NCBI GenBank assembly: GCA_000508865.1
Contig: BAHP02000007.1
Location: 1-34,870 of the forward strand
Length of the DNA stretch: 34,870 bases
Direction of reading: 5' to 3'
Source of the DNA: Clostridiales bacterium VE202-01
Lineage (GTDB): Bacteria > Bacillota_I > Bacilli_A > Erysipelotrichales > Coprobacillaceae
In this document: in pieces, positions 7,484-16,734 of the stretch
Layout of the letters: each line of letters opens with the position of its first letter
Position numbering within the stretch: position 1 is the first letter of the stretch
Program-made: the position numbers and the translations under genes
Notes under the pieces: model-generated
The model's database searches: none
What the model was told of the DNA's origin: nothing
The model's input: only the letters and a program-made list of their open reading frames with translations

Positions 7484-10091
7484 TTAAAAGAAATTTTTAA
7501 GTTCTTCTTTAATACAAATAACTTTTTCATTGATTGGACAACCACCTTGAGCAAAATCCGGTTTTCCGCCACCACGTCCTGCTACTACAGCATTTATTTT
7601 TTTAACAATATCGCCAGCTTTGAAACCATTAGCAACATAATCTTTAGTCACCCCAACATAATATGAACATTTATCTTCAAACTGTGATACTAAAATTACT
7701 ATTCCCGAATCAATTTTATCCCTAAAATCAAAAGTTAACTGTTTTGCTTTAGCACTTTCTAAAGTTTCTTCGACAAATAATACTTTGACCCCATTGATTT
7801 CTTGAATATCATTAACTTTACTAGCTGCATTTAAAGCATTCAATTTAGCATTTAAAGTCTCTACTTCTTTTTTAACAGCAGCTAATTCTTCATTTAAAGC
7901 ACTAACTTTATTTACTACTTCTTTACGATTTTTTAATTTCAAAAGATTACTGATAGTATCTATTGTTTCCTTTTCTTGAACTAAAGCTTCATAAGCGCTT
8001 TTACCAGTGATCGCTTCAATTCTGCGTACGCCACTACCAACACTTCTTCAGTTTCAATTTTAAATAAACCAATATTAGCACTGTTAGCTACGTGACAGCC
8101 TCCACATAACTCTTTTGAAAAATCACCTACAGAAACAACACGCACAGTATCACCATATTTTTCATCAAACAGAGCCATTGCTCCACTTGATAAAGCTTCT
8201 TCTTTAGACATGTTGACGATTTCGACATCTATTCCTTGGAAAATAACATTATTTACTTTTTCTTCAACTGCTTTGATCTGTTCGTTTGAAATCTTTTCAA
8301 AATGAGTAAAATCAAATCTCAAACGATTATCATCAACATATGAACCAGCTTGATTGATATGACTACCAACAACCTCTTTTAAAGCTGCCTGTAATAAATG
8401 CGTAGCTGTATGATTAGCAATAATTTTATTACGTTTTACTTTATCGATTTCTAATGTTAAAACATCACCAACACTAATTGTCCCTTCTTCAACTTTAACA
8501 AAATGTAAATGCTGTTGATTAGGAGCTTTTAACACATTGATTACACTTGCTTTACAATTATCATTATAAATTATTCCTGTATCTGCACATTGACCACCCA
8601 TTTCAGCATAAAAAGTTGTATCATCAAAAATAATTTCACCATAATCATCTAAAACATCTGTTTTAACACCATCTTTAAATATTCCAATAACTACACCGTT
8701 AATATTTGTCGGATCATATTCAAAAGTTGAAGCAGATCAAAAGCCATTAAATCAGGTTTTTGACTAGCCATTGATTCATTATCCTCACGAGCACCACGAG
8801 ATCTTTCCCGCTGAATCTTTAATTCTTCTTTAAATCCTTCTTCATCAACCTTTAAGCCTGACTCTTCAGCGATTTCCAATGTTAACTCAAATGGAAAACC
8901 ATATGTATCATATAATTTAAAAGCATCTTTACCACTAATAGTACCATCGCTATTTTTAGCAATTAAACTGCTTAATAATTTTTCACCATTTGATAACGTC
9001 TTATGAAAAGCTTCTTCTTCTTTCTTAACTAAATCACTAATATAACTAACTTTTTCTGGTAAATAATCATAGAATTCTTTCATTACATCACTAACAACAG
9101 CTACTAAATTATACATAAAAGCTTGTTCAATACCAATTTGTTTACCATATCTTACAGCTCTTCTTAAAATTCTTCTTAATACATAACCTCTTCCAGCATT
9201 ATCAAATAATGCTCCATCAGCTAAAGCAAAAGTAACTGTACGAATATGATCAGCAATCACGCGATATGCCATCTTATTTTCACGATAACTTACATTTGCT
9301 AGTTTTTCAGCTTCATGAATGATCGGTAAAAAGAAATCAGTATCAAAATTAGTTTCTCCATCCTGGATGATACTTGTAATTCGCTCTAAGCCCATTCCTG
9401 TATCAATATTTTTTTGTGGTAATTCTTGATAATCTTCTCGCGCAATTCCTTCTTGTGAATTATATTGTGAAAAAACAAGATTCCAAATTTCAATATAACG
9501 ATCATTTTCTAATTCTTCATAAAATAATTTTAATCCTAAACCTTCAGGATCATATTTTTCACCACGATCATAAAAGATTTCTGAATCTGGTCCACATGGT
9601 CCTTCACCAATTTCCCAGAAATTTCCTGGGGTTTTTAACATATGACTAGGATCAACACCTTTAACATCGACCCAATAGTTATATGCTTCATCATCATGAT
9701 CATGAACAGTAATATATAGTTTATCTTTTTCAAAAGCAAACCATTTTTCATCTGTTAATAGTTCCCAAGCAAAATCAATAGCTTCTTTTTTAAAATAGTC
9801 ACCAATTGAAAAGTTTCCTAACATTTCAAAGAAAGTATGATGGCGTGCTGTTTTACCAACATTTTCAATATCGTTAGTACGAATTGATTTTTGAGCATTG
9901 GTAATGCGGGGATTTTCAGGTTTTATAGTTCCATCAAAATATTTTTTTATTGCTGCTACTCCAGCATTGATCCAAAGTAATGTTGGATCGTCATTTGGAA
10001 TTAATGAATGACTTGGTTCAACTTTATGACCTTTGCTTTCAAAAAAATCCAAAAACATTTTTCTTACTTGATTTCCAGTTAATTGTTTCAT
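7484..10091 (-). CDS. alaS: Alanyl-tRNA synthetase (two frameshifts, near 8734 and 8043)
   Basis: Class II synthetase charging tRNA-Ala. The N-terminal catalytic part has [35 protein letters not shown] and GMGLERI. The editing domain has the zinc-site pattern [11 protein letters not shown] ... [14 protein letters not shown]. The C-Ala part ends [13 protein letters not shown]. Three frames are joined by adding one base near 8734-8736 (restoring [17 protein letters not shown]) and one near 8043 (restoring [20 protein letters not shown]). The result is about 869 residues, the normal length. A single essential gene with two breaks argues for sequence error. The start ATG at 10091 has AAGGAG; an upstream TTG is in frame but lacks a site. 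Confidence 0.97.
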
Positions 10092-10321
10092 TTTCTTCTC
10101 CTTATCCAATATAAAAAGCCGCTCCTAATTCTAGGAACGACTTTGATCGCGGTACCATCCTAGTTCATGAATAAATCATGCCCTCATTTAGCTAGTAACG
10201 CAGCTTACACGGTAATTATTAATTACTCTCCAAAGTAGCTTTCCTATAAACATGCTTAGTATTTTCACCAGCCATACTATCTCTTAAAACATCTTTACAG
10301 TACTCTTCTTTTTCAACGATT
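10092..10321 (-). promoter_or_regulatory. T-box riboswitch leader of alaS (Ala specifier)
   Basis: The minus-strand leader has the T-box core GGATGGTACCGCG at 10148-10160. A terminator stem GTCGTTCCTA / TAGGAGCGGC with TTTTT follows at 10113-10141. Upstream, Stem I elements are visible, including AAGAGATAG and a GGTG-type loop. GCT at 10237-10239, in the context GGAAAGCTACTTT, is the likely specifier and reads Ala, matching the gene. Uncharged tRNA-Ala should stabilise the antiterminator and permit alaS transcription. Confidence 0.93.
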
Positions 10322-10327
10322 TACCAA

Positions 10328-10356
10328 ATTATAAACTATCCATATTTATTTTTCAA
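10328..10356 (-). promoter_or_regulatory. Promoter of the alaS leader
   Basis: -35 TTGAAA (10351-10356), 17-base spacer, -10 TATAAT (10328-10333), placing the start near 10321 at the beginning of the T-box leader. Confidence 0.8.
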
Positions 10357-10364
10357 GTCTCATC

Positions 10365-10478
10365 TTACATCTTTGCTTTTAAATTATCCATCATATCTTC
10401 AACACATTCACACTCACTAAATAAAATCATCAGTGAAGCAACAGTTAAACCAATCAGTAATTTATTTCTTGCTAACAT
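10365..10478 (-). CDS. Small putative membrane protein, 37 residues
   Basis: ATG at 10476-10478 is preceded by GAGGTGAGAAT, as strong a site as those of the large genes. The product starts MLARNKLLIGL, has one hydrophobic stretch (LIGLTVASLMILF, residues 8-20), then SECECVEDMMDNL with two Cys and several acidic residues. It lies 22 bases after recD2 and ends just before the alaS -35 box, so it is probably the last gene of the mnmA-recD2 transcript. Family not recognised. Confidence 0.65.
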   Translation of the reverse strand: MLARNKLLIGLTVASLMILFSECECVEDMMDNLKAKM

Positions 10479-10500
10479 ATTCTCACCTCAGTTTAGTTTG

Positions 10501-12699
10501 TCATGATTCTAAAAAATCATACACACTTAATTCTTTACTATTTTCAAAACGTTTTTTTAAAGTTGTTTTACGACGACCATCTTGATAATTATTAAGACCA
10601 TGCATAAATGCTTTAGAATTTCCCAAAATAAAGAGAGATTGTTTAGCACGAGTTATTGCTGTATACAATAGATTACGCCTTAGCATAACATAATAATCAG
10701 ATAATACTGCCATAATTACGATCTTAAACTCATTTCCCTGCGATTTATGAATCGACATACAGTATGCATGAGTGATCGTATTAAAATTTTGTGAAGTATA
10801 TTCGACAATATTACCATCAAAATCAACTACTAAAGTATCTTGAAGATACTCAAAGTTATCTTTTCGACAGATTTCAATCAAAGTGCCGATATCACCATTA
10901 AAAACATCATCATCGGGACGATTTTTCAATTGTAGGATCTTATCTTTGATTCGATATTCGACACGGCCAACTTTATAACTTTCACTAAATTCATCTTTAG
11001 GATTAAAAACATCCTGTAAAGCATCATTTAATGCATCGATTCCGGCAACACCTTGATACATTGGAACCAGCACCTGAATATCATTAACATCATATCCTTC
11101 ATTCAAAGCCTTCTTTACGATTGTTTTAACATTTTTAACAACATCATAATTTAAACAGGGAAAGTAATTTATATCTCGATACTGATTAAAAATCGCCATA
11201 TCTTCTATTTCATCATTGATAATACGATGAGCTAACTGGATGATTCCCGAATCTTTAGCTTGTCTAAAAATTTCATCTAATTCAATCGTTTTTATCCCCG
11301 CTTCAATTAGATCCTGTAAAACATTTCCTGGGGCTACAGACGGTAACTGATGATGATCGCCAATAAATAATATTTTATTGATCTTTCGTCCCGCTTCAAA
11401 TAACTTACTTAAAAGCAGGCAGTCAACCATCGAAAACTCATCAATGATCAAAACATCGATATCTAGAGGATTATTTTTATTCATTGCAAAAGTATTACTA
11501 TGTAGATCCCATTTTAATAAACGATGAATCGTACAAGCATTGATTCCTGTTAATTCCATCAAACGTTTAGCGGCTCTTCCTGTAGGCGCTACTAAAGCGA
11601 TACGATCTTCTGGATATAAAGTCGTATAAACTTTTAATAAGGCTTGAACGATCGTTGTCTTACCGGTTCCGGGACCACCAGTTAAAATCATCACCGATGA
11701 TTTTAAGAAATAATTTAATGCTTCTTTTTGTTTTAGCGCATAAGTTATCCCTTGCTTTTTTTCATAATTTTTTAAAAGACGCTCTACTTCATCTTCATCA
11801 AATAATTCATCAGGTCGATTAATTCGTGCTTTTAAATATTTTGCGATATTTGTTTCGGCTTCATACATCTCATGATAATAATATCGTTCATCTTCTTTAA
11901 TGATCAATCCTTCATCGATCAATTGTTCTAAATAATCATAAAAAATCGTTTCTTCAAGATTATAGATGATTTTCTTAAACATCTTTATGATTTCTTCAAG
12001 TAAACAATAGGTACTTCCAGTATTGAAACCATACTGTTTAATACTATAGACAATAGCCGCCTTGATCCGATTGGGATCATCTAAAGTTCCACCAGTTTTT
12101 AAAGCTAGATCATCTGCAGTCTTAAAACCGATCCCATCAATATCTTCAATCAATTGATAAGGATTATTTTGAAGGATCTCCAGGGTCTTTTCTTGATAAA
12201 AAGCCTGAATCAAACCTAAATTTTTTAAACTGATCCCATGGCCCATAAAAAACTGCATCACTTCTTGATCATAATCAGCATTAGTTAAAGTATCGTAAAT
12301 GATATCGCGACGCTTTTCCGTCATTCCAATCACAAGATCGAGACTATGCTTATCTGCTTTGATCTTCGTTAAACAGTCTTCACCTAAACTATCAACGATC
12401 TGTTGTGCAAGTTTTTTACCGATTCCTTTAAACAATGGACTTGACAAGTATTTTACAATTTCATCATTTTCTTTAGCTAAAATAATTCGATACTCGTTTA
12501 ATTTAAACTGTTTTCCATATTTAGGATGAATCTCATAATCACCAATAAATAGATATTTATCATAATCATTAAAATTATTCATATAGCCATTCATCGTAAT
12601 TAATTTATCTTCCTGCTCAACTTCAATTAGAGCTACAATATAATTAGAAGATTCACTATAAAAGCGAATCTTCCTAATATAACCAGTATATTCAATCAT
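10501..12699 (-). CDS. recD2: ATP-dependent DNA helicase RecD2 (YrrC)
   Basis: 732 residues. Superfamily 1B helicase with an N-terminal OB-like region, helix-hairpin-helix segments (LFKGIGKKLAQQIVDSLG, QLIEDIDGIGFKTADDLAL), Walker A GGPGTGKTTIVQ, Walker B VLIIDEFSMVD, IFIGDHHQLPSV-type motif III and the C-terminal HKSQGNEF and YTAITRAK motifs. RecD2 works without RecBC and acts 5' to 3' in repair and fork maintenance. Its ATG overlaps the mnmA stop (TAATG). The TPR gene yrrB that precedes recD2 in B. subtilis is absent. Confidence 0.96.
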   Translation of the reverse strand: MIEYTGYIRKIRFYSESSNYIVALIEVEQEDKLITMNGYMNNFNDYDKYLFIGDYEIHPKYGKQFKLNEYRIILAKENDEIVKYLSSPLFKGIGKKLAQQIVDSLGEDCLTKIKADKHSLDLVIGMTEKRRDIIYDTLTNADYDQEVMQFFMGHGISLKNLGLIQAFYQEKTLEILQNNPYQLIEDIDGIGFKTADDLALKTGGTLDDPNRIKAAIVYSIKQYGFNTGSTYCLLEEIIKMFKKIIYNLEETIFYDYLEQLIDEGLIIKEDERYYYHEMYEAETNIAKYLKARINRPDELFDEDEVERLLKNYEKKQGITYALKQKEALNYFLKSSVMILTGGPGTGKTTIVQALLKVYTTLYPEDRIALVAPTGRAAKRLMELTGINACTIHRLLKWDLHSNTFAMNKNNPLDIDVLIIDEFSMVDCLLLSKLFEAGRKINKILFIGDHHQLPSVAPGNVLQDLIEAGIKTIELDEIFRQAKDSGIIQLAHRIINDEIEDMAIFNQYRDINYFPCLNYDVVKNVKTIVKKALNEGYDVNDIQVLVPMYQGVAGIDALNDALQDVFNPKDEFSESYKVGRVEYRIKDKILQLKNRPDDDVFNGDIGTLIEICRKDNFEYLQDTLVVDFDGNIVEYTSQNFNTITHAYCMSIHKSQGNEFKIVIMAVLSDYYVMLRRNLLYTAITRAKQSLFILGNSKAFMHGLNNYQDGRRKTTLKKRFENSKELSVYDFLES

Positions 12700-13831
12700 T
12701 ATAAATATTTGATCGGTTCACCATCTTTATAGACAGTATCGATCGTTCCTCCTCCCAAACAAACATCACCATCATAAAAGACTGCGGCCTGTCCTGGAGT
12801 CACTGCTTTTACCGGCTTATCAAAAGTTAAATAGACCGTCTTTTCATCAACAAACTCTAATTGAATTGGATTATCCATTTGCCGATATCTAAACTTAGCA
12901 TTACAGTTGATCTTTTCAGTTGGCTTATTTGATGCAATCCAGTTTACATCAGTAATTAAAGCTCCTGAAGAATATAACCAGTCTTTTTGATCACCCTGAC
13001 ATATATATAAAACATTTTTATCATAATCTTTGCCAACTACAAACCAGGCAGCTCCAGGTCCCCCGATTCCTAAACCTTTACGCTGACCAATCGTATAATA
13101 CATGATACCTGAATGATCACCGATCACATCACCAGTTTCGATATCCACCATTTTCCCTGGCTGAGCTGGAATATAATTTTGTAAGAACTTTTTAAAATCA
13201 CGCTCTCCAATAAAACAAATTCCGGTACTATCTTTTTTATCAGCTACTGGTAATTTTAATTCATGAGCAAGTCTGCGTACTTCCTGCTTATCAATTTCAC
13301 CTAGCGGAAATAAAGAATTTTGCAATTGTTGTTGATTTAACTGACATAAAAAATAGCTTTGATCTTTATTATTATCTAATCCTTTAAGCATGATCGAATC
13401 TTTACCATCCTGATGAATCACTCGCGCATAATGTCCTGTTGCGATATAATCAGCATTCAATGTTTTAGCATAATCTAAAAACGCTTTAAATTTAATATGC
13501 TTATTACATAAAATATCTGGATTTGGCGTTCTCCCTTTACGATACTCATCTAAAAAATAAGTAAAAACATGATCCAGTATTCCTTGATAAAATCTACTCG
13601 TTTTATTTTAATATCTAAGCATTTAGCAACAGCTTTAGCATCATTATAATCCTCTTCTTGAGGACAAATATCATTGTCATTAGTAGGATTACCTAAAATA
13701 TCATTGTTCAACTGGCTATCCCAATTACGCATAAAAACGCCAATGACTTCATAACCTTGTTTTTTTAATAAATAAGCAGCTACTGCCGAATCAACACCAC
13801 CACTTAATCCTAATACTACTCTTTTTGACAT
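12699..13831 (-). CDS. mnmA: tRNA-specific 2-thiouridylase MnmA (frameshifted near 13574)
   Basis: PP-loop ATPase that thiolates uridine-34 of tRNA Lys/Glu/Gln. Visible motifs: [16 protein letters not shown] at the N-terminus, [28 protein letters not shown] carrying the second catalytic Cys, and [10 protein letters not shown]. As read the frame breaks after KEYW. Restoring one G (GG to GGG at about 13574-13576) continues it as [20 protein letters not shown] with the first catalytic Cys (DILCNK), giving about 377 residues. ATG at 13831 has GAGGTGA at correct spacing, better than the GTG at 13840. Confidence 0.95.
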
Positions 13832-13867
13832 TCTCGTCACCTCACCTGCTTATAATAACATTTCTAT

Positions 13868-13897
13868 AAAAAAAAGAAAGAAAATTAATTCTTTCTT
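13868..13897 (-). terminator. Terminator after the ROK kinase gene
   Basis: Minus-strand stem AAGAAAGAA / TTCTTTCTT with a 6-nt loop, followed by a T-run of six to eight. It overlaps the stop codon. Confidence 0.75.
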
Positions 13898-14816
13898 ATT
13901 TTAGTCTTGACATTGGCAGCATTGCCGCTCCGATTGCCCCACAATCTTCCAATTTAGTTGTCAATAAAGGAATATGTCCCTGCATTCCAACATGAATCTT
14001 TGAATTGAATTGTTCAACTAATTTATCATAGAAATAATCTTTTGATTTCATTACCCCACCACCGATAATAAAACAGTGAGGGTCTACAGTATGAGCAATA
14101 TTTGCAAATAAAGTAGCTAACTGAGATATGCATTCTTCAACGATGCTTTGAGCCTTTAAATCACCTTCATCAGCTAATCTAAAAACATCGCCAGCATGAT
14201 TTACTATATCTTCACCTAATAATTCTTTACCTTTTCTTGTAATTGCCGTTCCACTTGCCTCACCTTCAACAGCACCTGGATTCAAAGCACCAAATTTATA
14301 GCCATTATTTTTAACGATAATATTACCGATTTCTCCAGCGTGTCCACGGCCACCAGATACTAATTTACCATCAACGATAAAAGCTCCACCAATTCCTGTA
14401 GAAACCGTCACATAATAACAAGTTGGATAATTTTTTCCAGCTCCTAATAAGGCTTCGGCTAACCCTGCCACATTAGCATCATTATCGATAAATACTGGTA
14501 AATTAAAACGATCAGCCAGTTTATCACAAATTGGATAATTTTCAAATCCCGGTAAATTAGTAGCCATGATCATCGCTCCTTTTACCGTATCAACTGGCCC
14601 TGGTACACCAATTCCAATTCCACTGACACCTTTCATCCCACCACAAACAGTAGTATCCAAACTTTCAATTTGCCGAATGATTTTAGCACACACGTAATCT
14701 GGACCATTGTCTCTTTCAGTATTATCTTTTACTTCACTGTATGTTGTCCCATTTTCATCAACTAGTAAAGTACGGACATTTGTCCCACCTAAATCAATTC
14801 CAATAAAATATCTCAT
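13896..14816 (-). CDS. ROK-family sugar kinase, putative glucokinase
   Basis: About 306 residues from ATG at 14816, chosen because GGAGGAATAAG precedes it; a longer in-frame extension has no site. The ATP phosphate-binding loop is FIGIDLGGTNVR, and the catalytic Asp is in FIDNDANVAGLAEAL. GVGVPGPVD-like and TVSTGIGGAF motifs follow. The ROK zinc segment keeps GRGHAGEIG, but the usual CxCGxxGCxE cysteines are absent (the region reads NNGYKFGALNPGAVEGEASG). Probably phosphorylates glucose or a related hexose; the exact sugar cannot be read from sequence. Confidence 0.85.
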   Translation of the reverse strand: MRYFIGIDLGGTNVRTLLVDENGTTYSEVKDNTERDNGPDYVCAKIIRQIESLDTTVCGGMKGVSGIGIGVPGPVDTVKGAMIMATNLPGFENYPICDKLADRFNLPVFIDNDANVAGLAEALLGAGKNYPTCYYVTVSTGIGGAFIVDGKLVSGGRGHAGEIGNIIVKNNGYKFGALNPGAVEGEASGTAITRKGKELLGEDIVNHAGDVFRLADEGDLKAQSIVEECISQLATLFANIAHTVDPHCFIIGGGVMKSKDYFYDKLVEQFNSKIHVGMQGHIPLLTTKLEDCGAIGAAMLPMSRLK

Positions 14817-14843
14817 CTTATTCCTCCTGTAAGCATATAAATA

Positions 14844-14871
14844 ATTATACAATAAAGCTGCTAGTATTAAA
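14844..14871 (-). promoter_or_regulatory. Promoter of the ROK kinase gene
   Basis: -10 TATAAT (14844-14849) with a weak -35 TTTAAT (14866-14871) at 16 bases. Confidence 0.5.
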
Positions 14872-14877
14872 AGATAT

Positions 14878-15846
14878 CTAGAATAAACTTTTTTCTATTT
14901 TTTTAAACAGCTCTGGCACAGGACAAATCATTTCCTTATCCTGTAAATAATCCAATACCCCAAATGTTTTGACAAACCTGATCTTATAAGCATGCAAAAG
15001 CTGATTATTCAATCCAAAACTTTTTTTAATTATTTTATTTAATTCAAAATCTCCATATTTACGGTCACCAATAACAGGATGATCGATACTAGCAAGATGA
15101 ACTCTAATTTGATGCATTCGTCCCGTTACTAAAGTTACTTCTACCAAGCTATAACTATCATTACTTTTCAATGGTTTTACCAGCGTTTCCATCGTTAAAG
15201 CTCCGGAATGATCTTTATTCACTAATTTTACCTGCGCCTGATCTTCAAGTTTTATCATGTAGTTTTTTAAACTACGTTTTTGATTTAATTTTCCTTTACA
15301 AATCGTCAAATAACTTTTTTCAATACAATGTCTTTGTTTGATCATTTCATTTAAACATTGTAAAGCCGCTAAAGTTTTACCAAAGATAACGATTCCACTC
15401 GTATTACGATCTAAACGATGAACTGGTCCTGGCATAAAAGTATTTTCCCGCCCTAGATCCAACTCATTCTTTTTAGCTAAATAGCTTAATACTTGATTAG
15501 TCAAAGTATTAACACTTTCATTAATATCTTCATGAACTAATAAACCTGTCGGTTTATAAACAATCAAAACATGTTTATCCTCATAAAGTACTTTAAATGT
15601 CTTTTCGACATCATAGATACTTTTAGCAGCTGTGAATTCCTGAAATTTATCTTCATATAAAAACATCTCTACAACATCATTATTTTTTAAAATATATTTT
15701 TCATCAACTTTTTTTCCATTCACCTTAATATCTTTTTTACGAAACATTTTATAAATAAAATTAGCTGGTGCATTCACTAAAAGTTTCTTCAAATATTTAT
15801 CAATTCTTTGATTAGCATCATTTTCATTAATCTTTATCTTTTTCAT
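14878..15846 (-). CDS. RluA-family 23S rRNA/tRNA pseudouridine synthase
   Basis: About 322 residues from ATG at 15846, preceded by GGTGAT. The predicted transcript starts too close for the in-frame ATG at 15858 to be used. An N-terminal S4 domain (INENDANQRIDKYLKKLL, KDIKVNGKK) binds RNA. The catalytic core holds PGPVHRLDRNTSGIVIFGKT with the nucleophilic Asp, and LVTGRMHQIRVHLASIDHPVIGDRKYG. The layout resembles RluC/RluD rather than S4-less RluA; the target uridine is not assignable by eye. Confidence 0.93.
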   Translation of the reverse strand: MKKIKINENDANQRIDKYLKKLLVNAPANFIYKMFRKKDIKVNGKKVDEKYILKNNDVVEMFLYEDKFQEFTAAKSIYDVEKTFKVLYEDKHVLIVYKPTGLLVHEDINESVNTLTNQVLSYLAKKNELDLGRENTFMPGPVHRLDRNTSGIVIFGKTLAALQCLNEMIKQRHCIEKSYLTICKGKLNQKRSLKNYMIKLEDQAQVKLVNKDHSGALTMETLVKPLKSNDSYSLVEVTLVTGRMHQIRVHLASIDHPVIGDRKYGDFELNKIIKKSFGLNNQLLHAYKIRFVKTFGVLDYLQDKEMICPVPELFKKIEKSLF

Positions 15847-15863
15847 ATTTATCACCATAGATC

Positions 15864-15894
15864 ATTATAACAAATTTCCCAAATAATTCCGCAA
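15864..15894 (-). promoter_or_regulatory. Possible promoter of the pseudouridine synthase gene
   Basis: -10 TATAAT (15864-15869) with TTGCGG 19 bases upstream (15889-15894). The spacer is long, and the predicted leader is only about 11 bases. Confidence 0.35.
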
Positions 15895-15911
15895 CTATTT
15901 TAATGAAACCC

Positions 15912-15940
15912 TTTACATTTTTAAATCTGAATGCTATAAT
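15912..15940 (+). promoter_or_regulatory. Strong promoter of the candidate small RNA
   Basis: -35 TTTACA (15912-15917), 17-base spacer, -10 TATAAT (15935-15940). Predicted start near 15947. Confidence 0.7.
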
Positions 15941-15946
15941 ATTATT

Positions 15947-16035
15947 GTCAAGTGAAGATGATTCACTTTACATACCCCCTATTATCACCCTTACGTGAAA
16001 TAATATAAAAAGTATGCACCCCCGCATACTTTTTT
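15947..16035 (+). ncRNA. Candidate C-rich small RNA, about 89 nt (or NUDIX leader)
   Basis: Between a consensus promoter and an intrinsic terminator lie three possible hairpins. These are AAGTGAA/TTCACTT (15950-15968), TATTATCAC/GTGAaaTAATA (15980-16005) and the terminator AAAAAGTATGC/GCATACTTTTTT (16007-16035). Three C-rich stretches fall in predicted unpaired parts: CCCCC at 15975-15979, CACCC at 15986-15990 next to and in the middle loop, and CCCCC at 16019-16023 in the terminator loop. Exposed C-rich loops are the usual means by which Firmicutes sRNAs such as FsrA and IsrR pair with Shine-Dalgarno sequences. No ORF of note is inside. An attenuating leader of the NUDIX gene is the main alternative. 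Confidence 0.5.
16007..16035 (+). terminator. Intrinsic terminator of the small RNA / upstream of the NUDIX gene
   Basis: 11-bp perfect stem with a six-base ACCCCC loop and a T-run of six. Confidence 0.8.
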
Positions 16036-16043
16036 GTTATAAT
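16035..16043 (+). promoter_or_regulatory. Extended -10 promoter of the NUDIX gene
   Basis: TGTTATAAT (TGn plus TATAAT) immediately after the terminator hairpin, with no good -35. The start near 16050 would leave a leader of about 13 bases carrying GAGGTGA. This suggests the NUDIX gene can be transcribed separately from the upstream RNA. Confidence 0.45.
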
Positions 16044-16062
16044 TTTATTTGAGGTGAAACTA

Positions 16063-16596
16063 ATGGAAAAGAAAATAGCTAGTGAATTGATTTATGATGG
16101 CAAAATCATTAAAGTTTATAAAGATGAAGTAATTTGTGAAAATGGTAATGAAGCTACTCGAGAAGTTGTCAGACATCATGGTGGTGTGGGCGTTTTAGCA
16201 GTCGTTGAAAATAAAATTCTGCTTGTTAAACAATATCGCTACCCTAATGCCACAGATACTTTAGAAATTCCTGCTGGTAAATTAGAATTAAATGAAAATA
16301 CAGAAATTTGTGCTTTGCGTGAATTAGAAGAAGAAACTGGTTACAGTGCTAAAAGTATCGATAAAATTGCAAAATTTTTACCAACTCCTGGTTATAGTGA
16401 TGAATGGTTATATATCTATGAAGCTAAAGATGTTTTTAAAGTTGAAAATCCTCGTGCTTGTGATGAGGATGAAGAAATTGAAGTTATTGCCATGGATATC
16501 GATGAAGCATATCAAAAAGTTGTTAGTGGTGAAATCTTTGATTCTAAAACAATGATCGCGATTATGCACGCCTATATCAACAAAAGCAAATCATAA
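16063..16596 (+). CDS. NUDIX hydrolase, ADP-ribose pyrophosphatase type
   Basis: 177 residues from ATG at 16063 (SD GAGGTGA at 16051-16057; the in-frame GTG at 16054 is part of that site). The Nudix box GX5EX7REUXEEXGU is complete as GKLELNENTEICALRELEEETGY. Further signs of the ADPRase (NudF/YqkG) branch are VRHHGGVGVLAV, KQYRYPNATDTLEIPAGK and a Pro residue after the box (FLPTPGYSDE). It should split ADP-ribose to AMP and ribose 5-phosphate. It is one of very few plus-strand genes. Confidence 0.92.
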   Translation: MEKKIASELIYDGKIIKVYKDEVICENGNEATREVVRHHGGVGVLAVVENKILLVKQYRYPNATDTLEIPAGKLELNENTEICALRELEEETGYSAKSIDKIAKFLPTPGYSDEWLYIYEAKDVFKVENPRACDEDEEIEVIAMDIDEAYQKVVSGEIFDSKTMIAIMHAYINKSKS

Positions 16597-16608
16597 GATT
16601 TGCTTTTT
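16582..16608 (+). terminator. NUDIX gene terminator
   Basis: Stem AAAAGCAAATC / GATTTGCTTTT with a 4-nt loop containing the stop codon, followed by a T. Confidence 0.75.
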
Positions 16609-16614
16609 AAATAC

Positions 16615-16639
16615 AAAAAAAGTTCTGTTGAACAGAACT
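16615..16639 (-). terminator. tRNA operon terminator
   Basis: Minus-strand hairpin AGTTCTGTT / AACAGAACT followed by a T-run of six or more, just after tRNA-Asp. Confidence 0.8.
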
Positions 16640-16650
16640 AATCATCTAAT

Positions 16651-16727
16651 TGGCGGTCTGGACGGGACTCGAACCCGCGACCTCCGCCGTGACAGGGCGG
16701 CATTCTAACCAACTGAACTACCAGACC
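16651..16727 (-). tRNA. tRNA-Asp (anticodon GTC)
   Basis: 77 bases with encoded CCA. Acceptor GGTCTGG / CCAGACC, D-arm AGTTCAGTTGGTTAGAAT, anticodon stem CCGCC/GGCGG around loop CTGTCAC giving GTC, and T-arm GGGTTCGAGTCCC. Confidence 0.97.
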
Positions 16728-16734
16728 AATTGAA

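Noticed and set aside
644-13831. Programmed -1 frameshifting at A-runs, for example in mltG
   Set aside because: Breaks occur at unrelated sequences in many genes, including two in alaS, and none shows a classical heptamer in phase plus a stimulatory hairpin. Sequence error explains them all more simply.
15950-16035. PreQ1, SAM-II, fluoride or guanidine riboswitch before the NUDIX gene
   Set aside because: None of the consensus cores could be found by eye.
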